Source: Ideonella dechloratans
GTDB taxonomy: Bacteria; Pseudomonadota; Gammaproteobacteria; Burkholderiales; Burkholderiaceae_C
Direction: 5' to 3'
Assembly (NCBI RefSeq): GCF_021049305.1
Contig: NZ_CP088082.1
Coordinates: 248,001-312,000 of the forward strand
DNA length: 64,000 nt
Part shown: positions 52,927 through 61,459 of the stretch, piece by piece
How the letters are laid out: each line of letters begins with the position of its first letter
Numbering within the stretch: the first letter of the stretch is position 1
Program-made: the position numbers and the translations under genes
Notes under the pieces: model-generated
Told to the model about the DNA's origin: nothing
Database searches by the model: none
Seen by the model: only the letters and a program-made list of their open reading frames with translations

Positions 52927-53871
52927 ATGGACAAGTTCAAGGCCATGGAGACCTTCGTGCGCATCGTCGAGGCCGGCAGCCTGTCCGGGGCGGCCGGGCG
53001 CCTGGGCACCTCGCTGGCGGCGGTGGTGCGCAGCCTGGCGGCCCTGGAACGCAGCCTGGGCGTGCGCCTGCTCAACCGCACCACGCGCCGCATTGCGCTG
53101 ACCGAGGAGGGGCGGGAGTACCTGGAGCGCTGCCGCCGCATCCTGGCCGAGGTGGAGGAGGCGGATGCCGCCCTCAGCGACCGGCGCCTGCGGCCCAGCG
53201 GCCGTCTGGCCATCACCGCGCCGGTGATGTTCGGGCGCCTGCATGTGGCCCCGGTGCTGACCGAGTTTCTGGTGGCCCATCCGGAGATGCGGGCCGATCT
53301 GCTGCTGGTCGACCGGGTGATGGACCTGCTGGAGGAGGGGCTGGACCTGGCGGTGCGCATCGGCGCCCTGCCGGATTCCTCGCTGGTGGCCAAGCCGGTG
53401 GGCAGTTGCCGCCGCGTGCTGTGTGCCAGCCCGGACTTCGTGGCGGCCCACCGCGAGCAGCTGCGCCAGCCCGATGGCGCGCAGCCGCTCAAGGCGGTGC
53501 ACTTTGCCGGGCTGGACAGCGGGCACGAATGGACGTTTGCGCGCGGGGGCCCGCCGGTGCGCATCCCGCTGGCGGAGGTCTTCTCGACCAACCACGTCGA
53601 TGCCGCGCTGGAGGCCTGCCGCAAGGGCCTGGGCTGCGGCCGCTTTCTGAGCTACCAGGTGCGCGACGACCTGGCCGCCGGTCGCCTGCTGCGGCTGTGG
53701 CCTGAATGGGAGCCCGAGGCCGTGCCGGTGCAGCTGGTGTTCCCGCATTCGCGCCTGCTGTCGGTGCGGGTGCGGGCCTTTGTGGACTGGGCCGAACCGC
53801 GGCTGACGGCCCGGCTCGGTGACGAGTCGATTCAGGCGGGCGTGGGCTCGCTGTCCACCCCGAAGGTGTGA
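52927..53871 (+). CDS. LysR-family transcriptional regulator
   Basis: 314 residues. N-terminal winged helix (MDKFKAMETFVRIVEAGSLSGAAGRLGTSLAAVVRSLAALERSLGVRLLNRTTRRIALTEEG-type sequence) and periplasmic-binding-protein-like effector domain (LAITAPVMFGRLHVAPVLTEFLVAHPEM). It is divergent from the PNPOx-GST pair with an 82-bp gap and likely controls it. Its last 40 bp overlap the 3' end of pncB on the other strand. A few bases in its recognition helix (LAAVVRSL instead of the commoner QSAVSRAI) are unusual. Confidence 0.92.
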   Translation: MDKFKAMETFVRIVEAGSLSGAAGRLGTSLAAVVRSLAALERSLGVRLLNRTTRRIALTEEGREYLERCRRILAEVEEADAALSDRRLRPSGRLAITAPVMFGRLHVAPVLTEFLVAHPEMRADLLLVDRVMDLLEEGLDLAVRIGALPDSSLVAKPVGSCRRVLCASPDFVAAHREQLRQPDGAQPLKAVHFAGLDSGHEWTFARGGPPVRIPLAEVFSTNHVDAALEACRKGLGCGRFLSYQVRDDLAAGRLLRLWPEWEPEAVPVQLVFPHSRLLSVRVRAFVDWAEPRLTARLGDESIQAGVGSLSTPKV

Positions 53872-55061
53872 CGCAGGTAGCGCAGGAAGCGGGCGTCCTC
53901 GCACACCGTCTTGCCTTCGGCGTCCGACAGCTTGGCCGTGGGCAGGCCGTTGCAGCTCAGCAGTTTCATCACGATGTTGAGCGCACCGTGCGGGCTGTCG
54001 TTGGTCAGCGCGGTGCCGATGCCGAAGCCCACCACCTGGTCGTCGCGCCAGCACAGGGCCTCGTAGATGTCCAGGGCCGTGGTGTCCAGCCGCAGGCCGT
54101 CGGAGAAGACCTTGCGCTTGGTGCGCGGGTCGATGCCCAGGCGCCGGTAGTGCGCGTCCACCTCGGCCGCCCAGGCCAGCGGGTCGCCGCTGTCGTGGCG
54201 CAGGCCGTCGAAGAGCTTGGCGAAGTAGAGGTCGAAGTCGCGCAGAAAGGCCGGCGTGGTGACCACGTCCGTCAGGGCGATGCCCAGGTCGCCGCGGTAC
54301 TCGCGCACCCAGGCCTCCAGCGCAGCCACCAGGGACTGGCGCAGCTGCACCCCGGGCATGGCCTGGAAGGTCTGCAGCCACTCGTGGGCCATGGTGCCGA
54401 TGGGTGTCAGGCCCAACTGGCGGGCCAGGTGCAGGTTGGACGTGCCCTTGAACTGCTCGGGCAGGCGCTCGCCCAGGGTCTGCAGCACCTCCTGTTGCCA
54501 GGCCGCGCTGTAACGCCGCCGCAGGCCGAAATCGAACAGCGAGAAGGGGTGGCGGGGCGGCTGCGGTGAGCGGGCCATGGCCGCCAGCCGTTCCTGGGCC
54601 CGGTCGATCATGGCGTGCAGGCGGCGGCGCATCTCAGGCACGGTGTCGGGCGTGCTCAGCGGGCGCTGGTAGAGCGCCTGCACGATGGGCAGCACATAGA
54701 GCTCGAAGGGCATCACGTGCAGCTGCGGGCCCTCGGCCTCGATCACCAGCCGCTCGCCTTCGGTGCGCACCTGGATGAAATCGCGGTTGAGCTGGAAGAG
54801 GCGCAGGAACTCGATGTAGTCCGGCTTCATGAAGCGCAAGGCGCGCACGAAGGCCAGCTCCTCGGGGGTGAAGCGCAGGGTGCACAGGGCGTCCAGCTCG
54901 GCGTTCACCTCATCGGCCAGCTGCGCCAGCGGAAAGGCCGGGGCGTTGCGACAGGCGAAGACATAGCGGGCCGTGTTGGCGGGCATCTGGTGCAGCATGG
55001 CCTGCTGCATCGTGAGCTTGTAGAGGTCGGTCTCCAGCAGGGACTGGACAAGGGCAGGCAT
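53832..55061 (-). CDS. pncB: Nicotinate phosphoribosyltransferase
   Basis: 409 residues. NAPRTase type: ETDLYKLTMQQAMLHQMPANTARYVFACRN at the N-terminus, GTSNLHLARQLGLTPIGTMAHEW (with the phosphorylated histidine), SDGLRLDTTALDIYEALCWRD and GIGTALTND (phosphoribosyl-binding). The enzyme converts nicotinate and PRPP to NaMN in NAD salvage. Its 3' end overlaps the LysR gene by 40 bp in a tail-to-tail arrangement. Divergent from the protease-hydrolase fusion. Confidence 0.95.
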   Translation of the reverse strand: MPALVQSLLETDLYKLTMQQAMLHQMPANTARYVFACRNAPAFPLAQLADEVNAELDALCTLRFTPEELAFVRALRFMKPDYIEFLRLFQLNRDFIQVRTEGERLVIEAEGPQLHVMPFELYVLPIVQALYQRPLSTPDTVPEMRRRLHAMIDRAQERLAAMARSPQPPRHPFSLFDFGLRRRYSAAWQQEVLQTLGERLPEQFKGTSNLHLARQLGLTPIGTMAHEWLQTFQAMPGVQLRQSLVAALEAWVREYRGDLGIALTDVVTTPAFLRDFDLYFAKLFDGLRHDSGDPLAWAAEVDAHYRRLGIDPRTKRKVFSDGLRLDTTALDIYEALCWRDDQVVGFGIGTALTNDSPHGALNIVMKLLSCNGLPTAKLSDAEGKTVCEDARFLRYLRHTFGVDSEPTPA

Positions 55062-55150
55062 GCGGCCATGCTATCCGAGCGCACCCTCGCGCCCGGCACG
55101 CGGCGTTAGCATCCCGGCACCCACACGGGGTGTTCCGGAGGAGATCCACC

Positions 55151-57349
55151 ATGCCCACCAAGAATGTGGTGATCGGCCAGCGCAGCCTGACCCTGGACGC
55201 GCGGCCCGACCGCCTGGACCTGCGCGACCGCGCCTTCCAGCCGCAGTTGGGCAGCCTGCCTGCGGCCTGGCCCGGCGACGAGGACGTGGCCCGGCTGCTG
55301 CCGACCTATGCCGCCCAGGGCCTGGTGCTGGACCAGGGACAGGACGGGGCCTGCACCGGTTTCGGCCTGGCCGCCGTCATCAACTACCTGCTGTTCCTGC
55401 GCAATGTGGGCGCGGACGCCGCCGAGCGCCGGCAGGTGAGCCCCGCCATGCTCTACCAGCTGGCCCGCCTGTACGACGAATGGCCGGGTGAAGACTACGA
55501 GGGCTCGAGCTGCCGCGGGGCGCTCAAGGGCTGGCAGCGCCACGGCGTGTGTGCCAGTGCGCTGTGGCCCTATGCCGTGAACAAGAAGGGCCAGCGCCTG
55601 CCGGTGACACCCGCCGAGGACCCGACGCAGCCCGACGATCCCGATCGCAACTGGGACGTGGACGCCCTGCGCACCACGCTGGGCGTGTACTACCGGGTGG
55701 ACGTGCGCTCGGTGGTGGACATGCAGGCCGCCATCCGTCAGGTCGGCGCGCTGTACGTGTCGGGCACGGTGCACGAGGGATGGGCCGTGCCCACCGGCAA
55801 GCGTCTGCGCGGGCATGCCGATCTGGTGGCCATCCAGGCCGTGGCCCAGCCCAAGGACCCGGGCGGCCACGCCTTCGCCCTGGTGGGCTACAACGAGCGC
55901 GGTTTCGTGGTGCAGAACTCCTGGGGGCCGGGCTGGGGCTCCAAGGGCTTTGCCCTGCTGCCCTATGCCGACTGGGTGAACCATGGCAGCGATGCGTGGG
56001 TCTTCACGCTGGGCGTGCCGGCACAGCTGGCCCAGGCCACGGCCCCACGCGGCCGCGGCAAGAGCCCGGCCGCGGTGGCACGTTCACCGCGCTTCCTGCT
56101 GCCATCGCCTTCGGCTGGCGACCGGGCGGGCACCGAGCGGCCCGCCGGCCTGGTGGGCGCCGAGGATGCGCTGGCGCGCCGCTACCGCGACCTGCGCGAT
56201 GCGGCCTGCCGGCCACTGGACCCCGACTCGGCCTACCGCCACACCGTGGTGCTGGACCGCGGTTTTGCCGTGCGCAACGACATCACGGCCGAGGATGCCG
56301 CCGCCGCCCTGGAGGCCGCAGTGCTGCACCGGCCCCTGGCCGCGCTGCCCGCGCAAGGCCCGGCCAAGCTGCTGATCTATGCCCACGGGGGCCTCAACAG
56401 CGAGGCCGACGCCATCCGCCGCATCCGGGTGATGGCGCCCTACATGCTGGCCCAGGGCATCTACCCGCTGTTCATCACCTGGCGCTCCGGCCCGCTGGAG
56501 ACCCTGGGGGACCTGGTGGAGGAGCAGGCCGCCCGCCATGGCCTGGGGCAGATCGAGAACGCGCCGGCCCGGGGCTGGCTGGACCGCCTGACCCAGGTCA
56601 GCGACCGCATGCTGGAGCCCGCCTTGCGCGGCCCCGGTGGGGCGATGTGGAGTCAGATGAAGCTCAACGCCCAGCGGGCCAGCGAGCATGCCCAGGGCGG
56701 CGTGCGCCAGATGGTGGCGCAGCTGCGCCGGCTGCAGAAGGCGCGCCCGGAGCTGGAGATCCACCTGATGGGCCACTCGGCCGGCGCCATCCTGCTGGGG
56801 GCCATGCTGCCGCTGCTGCAGTCCGCCCGCCTGACGGCGGCCAGCCTGCGTCTGTTCGCCCCCGCCTGCACGGTGCGCTTCGCGCTGGACCACCTGCGCC
56901 CCGCGCTGCAGAAGAAGGTGCTGGCGCCTGAGCGCCTGAGCCTGCATGTGCTGTCCGATGCCAACGAACAGGACGACAGCGTGGGGCCCTACCGCAAGTC
57001 CCTGCTCTACCTGGTGAGCCGAGCCTTCGAGGACGTGCACAAGATGCCGCTGCTGGGCATGGCCCGGGCCTTCGACCCGGCCAGCGCACAGCCCCGCGCT
57101 GCCGATGATCTCTGGGCGGCCGACCGCCTGGCCGAGCTGCGTCAGTGGCAGGCCTTCTGGGCCACCCAGGCGGCGGCGGGGGCGCGGCTGGATGTGCTCA
57201 GCGCCCGCAGCGTCTCCGACGGTCAGCGGCAGATCCGCGCCAGCCACGGCTGCTTCGACAACGCGGTGGACCTGATCGGCCAGGCCCTGGGCGCCATCGT
57301 CAACCCGGACCGACCGGCCAAGGTGAAGGTGGAACGCCTGGCCGACTGA
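55151..57349 (+). CDS. Fusion of a papain-like (C1) peptidase and an alpha/beta-hydrolase
   Basis: 732 residues from ATG 55151 with GGAGGAG upstream. N-terminal half: papain-like peptidase with Q and C68 in LDQGQDGACTGFG, H240 in GGHAFALVGYN and N256 in VQNSWGPGWGSKGF, a complete Cys-His-Asn set. A Pro/Ser linker (about 305-340) leads to a C-terminal alpha/beta-hydrolase with AHGGLNSE (oxyanion region), the nucleophile elbow GHSAG (S543), and downstream candidate Asp/His (LSDANEQDD, ASHGCFDN). No signal peptide or membrane helix. The protein appears to be a cytosolic or specially exported two-enzyme machine; the substrate is unknown. Confidence 0.85.
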   Translation: MPTKNVVIGQRSLTLDARPDRLDLRDRAFQPQLGSLPAAWPGDEDVARLLPTYAAQGLVLDQGQDGACTGFGLAAVINYLLFLRNVGADAAERRQVSPAMLYQLARLYDEWPGEDYEGSSCRGALKGWQRHGVCASALWPYAVNKKGQRLPVTPAEDPTQPDDPDRNWDVDALRTTLGVYYRVDVRSVVDMQAAIRQVGALYVSGTVHEGWAVPTGKRLRGHADLVAIQAVAQPKDPGGHAFALVGYNERGFVVQNSWGPGWGSKGFALLPYADWVNHGSDAWVFTLGVPAQLAQATAPRGRGKSPAAVARSPRFLLPSPSAGDRAGTERPAGLVGAEDALARRYRDLRDAACRPLDPDSAYRHTVVLDRGFAVRNDITAEDAAAALEAAVLHRPLAALPAQGPAKLLIYAHGGLNSEADAIRRIRVMAPYMLAQGIYPLFITWRSGPLETLGDLVEEQAARHGLGQIENAPARGWLDRLTQVSDRMLEPALRGPGGAMWSQMKLNAQRASEHAQGGVRQMVAQLRRLQKARPELEIHLMGHSAGAILLGAMLPLLQSARLTAASLRLFAPACTVRFALDHLRPALQKKVLAPERLSLHVLSDANEQDDSVGPYRKSLLYLVSRAFEDVHKMPLLGMARAFDPASAQPRAADDLWAADRLAELRQWQAFWATQAAAGARLDVLSARSVSDGQRQIRASHGCFDNAVDLIGQALGAIVNPDRPAKVKVERLAD

Positions 57350-57361
57350 CGGCTCGGGCTC

Positions 57362-57784
57362 TCAGCCGCGGGCCGACTCGGGCAGGCCGAAGATCCGGTC
57401 GAAGGCCCAGGTGAAGCCCACGGCATAGAGGAAGAACAGGGCCAGCAGGCCGATCTCCGCCACCAGGGCCTGCCACAGCGGGATGTCCAGCCAGACCGCC
57501 ATCAGCGGCACCAGCATCAGGCCCAGGCCGCCTTCGAAGCCGATGCCGTGCAGCAGGCGCCGCCACACGGTGCGCTGGCGCCGGGCCTGGCGCCGCTCCC
57601 AATGCTCGAAGCCGGCGTTGAAGACGTAGTTCCAGGCCAGGGCGATGGTGGACATGACCACTGCCAGCAGCAGGGAGGAGCCCGCGCCCGCATCGAAGGA
57701 CAGGCCCACGATGGGGCCGGTCATGGCGACGGCGCCGGTTTCGTAGAGCACGGCCTGGAGCACGCGGCGCTGCAGTGGGGTCAT
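57362..57784 (-). CDS. PACE-family (AceI-like) efflux protein
   Basis: 140 residues from ATG 57784 (ATG 57793 adds MPS). Two tandem bacterial transmembrane-pair domains, four helices: RRVLQAVLYETGAVAMTGPIVG with the conserved membrane Glu, AWNYVFNAGFEHWERR, RLLHGIGFEGGLGLMLVPL with a second Glu, and FLYAVGFTWAFDRIFG. The paired WN..F..WE and FTWAFDR signatures define PACE proteins, which export chlorhexidine, acriflavine or short-chain diamines. Converges on the protease-hydrolase gene. Confidence 0.9.
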   Translation of the reverse strand: MTPLQRRVLQAVLYETGAVAMTGPIVGLSFDAGAGSSLLLAVVMSTIALAWNYVFNAGFEHWERRQARRQRTVWRRLLHGIGFEGGLGLMLVPLMAVWLDIPLWQALVAEIGLLALFFLYAVGFTWAFDRIFGLPESARG

Positions 57785-57852
57785 GGAAGGCATGGGGCCG
57801 CGAGCATAGCAAGCCCGCGGCCTCTGTTCGCCCGCATGGGCATGGCGGTGGG

Positions 57853-58257
57853 TCAACCCGGTGGCCGCAGCCAGGACACCAGCAGCGGGAAGACCACCAG
57901 CAGAGCCAGGCCGAACACCAGCCGGTTGCCGGTGCGCGGGTCGAAATCCGCCAGGGCCTGGGACCAGCGGCGCCGCAGCACCCAGCGGCCCAGGGCGAGA
58001 TCGAACAGCGCCATGAAGCCCGCCAGCCCCAGGCCCAACCCCAGATGGGCGACCGGGCCGTGCAGGCCGATGCCGGGCACCAGCAGCAGGCAGACCCCGA
58101 AGGCCAGCAGCGAGCCGGTGACGATGCTGAGCTTGAGCGCCCGGTCCTTGCCCAGCGCAGGGACCAGCCAGACGGTGCGGGCGATGCCGTGCAGGGTCTC
58201 CACGCCGGCCAGCACCACGCACAGGGCGAGGCTGCGCAGCAGAAGGTCCAGGCTCAT
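57853..58257 (-). CDS. Small integral membrane protein (134 aa), unknown
   Basis: 134 residues, about four hydrophobic helices, with a conserved-looking ETLHGIARTVWLVPALGKDRALK in the first loop and LALGRWVLRRRWSQALADFDPRTGN before the last helix. Not recognised. It stands between the GNAT gene and the PACE gene on the same strand and may belong to the same transcript. Confidence 0.7.
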   Translation of the reverse strand: MSLDLLLRSLALCVVLAGVETLHGIARTVWLVPALGKDRALKLSIVTGSLLAFGVCLLLVPGIGLHGPVAHLGLGLGLAGFMALFDLALGRWVLRRRWSQALADFDPRTGNRLVFGLALLVVFPLLVSWLRPPG

Positions 58258-58282
58258 GATCGGGCCGATGCGAACGATGGTC

Positions 58283-58735
58283 TCAGCCGATGCGGCGCGC
58301 GTAGGCCAGGAAGACCTCGTCGCGCACCCAGCCCAGGGATTCGTACAGCGCCTGGGCGGCTTGGTTGCTGCGGGCCGTCGTCAGGTCCATGCGCACCTTG
58401 CCGTCGGCCGCCGCGCGGGCTTCGGCCGCCAGCAGCAGGGCGCGGCCCACGCCGCCCTGGCGGGCACCGGGCCGCACGAACAGGTCATAGAGCACGTAGA
58501 TGGGCGCGGCTTCCACCGAGCAGAAGCTGGGGTAGAGCTGGCAGAAGCCCGCCAGCGGCCCGGTGCCGGTCTCGGCCAGCAGGATGACGGATTCCTGCCG
58601 GGCCTGGCGCGCGGCGATGAAGGCGCGTGCGCCCTCGGCATCGGGGGCCTGCTTGTAGAACTGCCGGTACAGGTCGAACAACTCGGCCACTGCCGGCAGA
58701 TCGGCGGGCCGGGCTTCACGGATCATCGAAGGCAT
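58283..58735 (-). CDS. GNAT-family N-acetyltransferase
   Basis: 150 residues from ATG 58735 (ATG 58726 also possible). GNAT fold with IREARPADLPAVAELFDLYRQFYKQ, LYDLFVRPGARQGGVGRALLLAAEARAA (motif A, acetyl-CoA pyrophosphate loop) and NQAAQALYESLGWVRDEVFL (motif B). Acceptor substrate unknown; the RGR.GVGR pattern is reduced to ARQGGVGR but functional-looking. First gene of a minus-strand run leading to the membrane protein and PACE pump. Confidence 0.88.
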   Translation of the reverse strand: MPSMIREARPADLPAVAELFDLYRQFYKQAPDAEGARAFIAARQARQESVILLAETGTGPLAGFCQLYPSFCSVEAAPIYVLYDLFVRPGARQGGVGRALLLAAEARAAADGKVRMDLTTARSNQAAQALYESLGWVRDEVFLAYARRIG

Positions 58736-58810
58736 GGGAGCCACGATACACAATGCGGGCCGGGATCGTCGTTCCCTTTCTCACCTCGGGCGATCTGGCG
58801 GACCTTGGCT

Positions 58811-61330
58811 TCAATCGACGGCCTGAACCTTGACTGTGCGGCGGCCACCGTGCTTGGCCTCGTAGAGCATCCGGTCGGCATGGGCGACGAGTTCGGGCCA
58901 GGAACTGCGCACCGCCGTGCCCACCACCCCGCCTACGCTGGCACCGATCTGCAAGCTCGGACCGCCCGGCAGGGTGAAGGGCTGGCCCAGTGCATCGACC
59001 ACCGCCTGTCCGACCCGCCGGGCCTGAAGCAGGCTGGCCATGCCGGGCAGGGCGATGGCGAACTCGTCGCCCCCCAGGCGGGCCACCACGTCGGAGGGAC
59101 GCACCAGCCGCACCAGGCGTCGTGCCACCTGCTGGAGCAAGGCATCGCCCACCGCGTGGCCATGGGTGTCGTTGACGGGCTTGAAATGGTCGAGGTCGAC
59201 GTAGAGCACGGCGAGGTGCTCGCTCAGGTGGGCGTCGAGGTGGTTCTCCATCCGCCGCTCGAAACCGGCACGGTTGAGCAGTTGGGTGAGCGGATCGGTC
59301 ATCGCCTGGAGCTCGAGCCTTGCCTGCTCCTGGCGCGCTTCCGTCACATCCTGGGCCACCACGACGAAGCCATCTCGCTCGCCTTCGGGCGTACTCAGGG
59401 GCAGGTATTCGATCGCGATGTGCCGAAGGCCGGCAGGACCTTCCTCGACGAACTCGAACAGCGCCGGCTCGCCGGCTTGGGCCCGCTCGATCATGGGTCG
59501 GCGACGTTCGAACTCGGCCTGTCCCAGCACGGCCTGGGGCGTTTGGCCCAGGATGGGCTGGGTCGGCGAGCCAATCCAGCGCGCGAAGGCATGGTTGACG
59601 AAGATGTAGCGCCCGTCCGGGCTGACCACGGCGACTCGCGAGGGGATGGCATTGGCCACGGAGCGCAGCGTGCCGGCCTGGCGCTCACGCTCGGCCTCGG
59701 CGGCCACCAGCTGCGAGATGTCGCGCAGAATCACCGAATAGCGGCTGACCGGGCCGCCGGGCTCGCGGTGGGCAATGGCCAGGTGGGACACCGGCACGAC
59801 ACGGCCATCGGCGCGCAGCACGGCGGAGCGGCCGTCCCAGAGCCCCTGCTGCTGCAGGGCGGGCAGGATCTCCTGCGAGAACTGCTCGCGGGTGGCCGCC
59901 GGCATCAGATCCCGGATGTCCCAGACCTCGCCCGGAGACCATGGACGGCCTAGCAAGGCCTGGGCTGCAGCAGGGTTCATGTAGCCGATGTGCAGGGCCG
60001 GGTCCGCCTGCAGCACGAAGTCCGTCGTGTGCTCGTAGATGGCCGCCACCTCTTTGCGCACCTGCTCAGCGGCCCGCCGCTCGGTGATGTCTTGCAGCGC
60101 ACCAAACAGGCGCACCGGCTGCCCGTTCTCGAACTCGACTTCGCCGACCGCCCGCACCCAGATGGTCCGCCCCCGGGCAGTGACCATCTGGAGTTCCAGA
60201 TCCCAGGGCTGTCCCAGCGCCAGGCCCTCACGCACGGCCGCCTCGATGTGCGGCCGTGAATCAGGGGCGTAGAAGGCCAGGGCGGTCTCCAGCGTGGGCT
60301 GGTAGTCCGGGCCGACCTCATGGATGCGGCGCGTCTGACTGGTCCAGTGAATGGTGTTGCTGCGCAGGTCCAGCTCCCAGCCCCCGATGCCCGCAACCGC
60401 TCCGGTGCGTTCCAGCAGGGCCTGGCTGTGGGCCAGTTCACGCTCGGCCTGAACATGCTCAGTCACATCGCGACCGGACGAATGCAGGAGGAAACTGCCG
60501 TCGGGGCCCGTCTGGCGCGTGTTGGTCCAGGACACCCAGCGCGCCTGCCCGTCCGGGCTGCTCATCCGATTGCTGGTGGTGGTGGTTTCGCCGGTGGCCA
60601 GGACATGCGCGATCTGCCGACGCACCGCCTCGCGGTCCGCCGGATCGACCCAGTCATACAGGCTCCGCCCCACCATGTCGCCCACGCGACATCCGAAGAA
60701 GGCCGCATACGCCGGGTTCAGGTAGATCAGGCGCCCATCCGGCGAGGCCTGGGAGACCAGTTCGCTTTGCGCGTCGAGGATGGCGGTCAGCCGGTGTTCG
60801 CTGCGGGCCAGGGCCTGTTCGGCGTCACTGCGCACCGTCAGGCATTGGCGAATGGCCCGTTCGCGCATCTCCAGCGCCTGCACCGACAGTTGCGCCAGAT
60901 CGGCCAGCAATTGCTTTTGCGCAGGCAGCAGCTGCCGGGCTTGATGATCGATGACGCACAACGTGCCGACACGTTCGCCCGTTGTCATGCACAGCGGGGC
61001 CCCGGCGTAGAAGCGGATGTTCGGGGCCGCCTGCACAAGCGGGTTGTCGCGAAAACGCTCGTCTGACCAGGCGTCGGGCACCTCCATCACCGAATCGCTG
61101 CGAATGGCGTGATCGCAGAAGGCCACCTCGCGTGGTGTTTCTCGGACCGATGCCAGTCCCACGTTGGCCTTGAACCACTGCCGGCCTGCGTCGATCAGGC
61201 TGATCAGGGCGATGGGCGTGCCGCAGGCCTGCGAGGCCATCCGAGCTAGGCTGTCGAACAGCGGCTCCGGTTCGGTGTCAAGCACCATCAGGGCCCGCAG
61301 TCGCGCCAGTCGCTGTTCTTCGTCAGTCAT
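58811..61330 (-). CDS. GAF-multi-PAS diguanylate cyclase
   Basis: 839 residues from ATG 61330. N-terminal GAF domain (RMASQACGTPIALISLIDAGRQWFKAN...ETPREVAFCDHAI), then four PAS/PAC modules (around residues 175-300, 300-430, 430-555 and 555-680, some with PAC motifs such as RYSVILRDISQLVA), and a GGDEF domain with active GGDEF and inhibitory RPSD five residues upstream. No membrane helix, so a cytosolic multi-input c-di-GMP synthase. No EAL domain. The next upstream gene on the same strand is the helicase, about 130 bp away. Confidence 0.92.
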   Translation of the reverse strand: MTDEEQRLARLRALMVLDTEPEPLFDSLARMASQACGTPIALISLIDAGRQWFKANVGLASVRETPREVAFCDHAIRSDSVMEVPDAWSDERFRDNPLVQAAPNIRFYAGAPLCMTTGERVGTLCVIDHQARQLLPAQKQLLADLAQLSVQALEMRERAIRQCLTVRSDAEQALARSEHRLTAILDAQSELVSQASPDGRLIYLNPAYAAFFGCRVGDMVGRSLYDWVDPADREAVRRQIAHVLATGETTTTSNRMSSPDGQARWVSWTNTRQTGPDGSFLLHSSGRDVTEHVQAERELAHSQALLERTGAVAGIGGWELDLRSNTIHWTSQTRRIHEVGPDYQPTLETALAFYAPDSRPHIEAAVREGLALGQPWDLELQMVTARGRTIWVRAVGEVEFENGQPVRLFGALQDITERRAAEQVRKEVAAIYEHTTDFVLQADPALHIGYMNPAAAQALLGRPWSPGEVWDIRDLMPAATREQFSQEILPALQQQGLWDGRSAVLRADGRVVPVSHLAIAHREPGGPVSRYSVILRDISQLVAAEAERERQAGTLRSVANAIPSRVAVVSPDGRYIFVNHAFARWIGSPTQPILGQTPQAVLGQAEFERRRPMIERAQAGEPALFEFVEEGPAGLRHIAIEYLPLSTPEGERDGFVVVAQDVTEARQEQARLELQAMTDPLTQLLNRAGFERRMENHLDAHLSEHLAVLYVDLDHFKPVNDTHGHAVGDALLQQVARRLVRLVRPSDVVARLGGDEFAIALPGMASLLQARRVGQAVVDALGQPFTLPGGPSLQIGASVGGVVGTAVRSSWPELVAHADRMLYEAKHGGRRTVKVQAVD

Positions 61331-61459
61331 GGGCAACTCGGGGGCAGGCACGGGGTATCGGTCGCGGCAGCTGGGACAGATTTAAGCATGACACCATGTT
61401 GCCCATCACCCAAGCGGAATTTCCGCGACATGCGCGCTGCCGGTGAAGGGACTGTGGTG

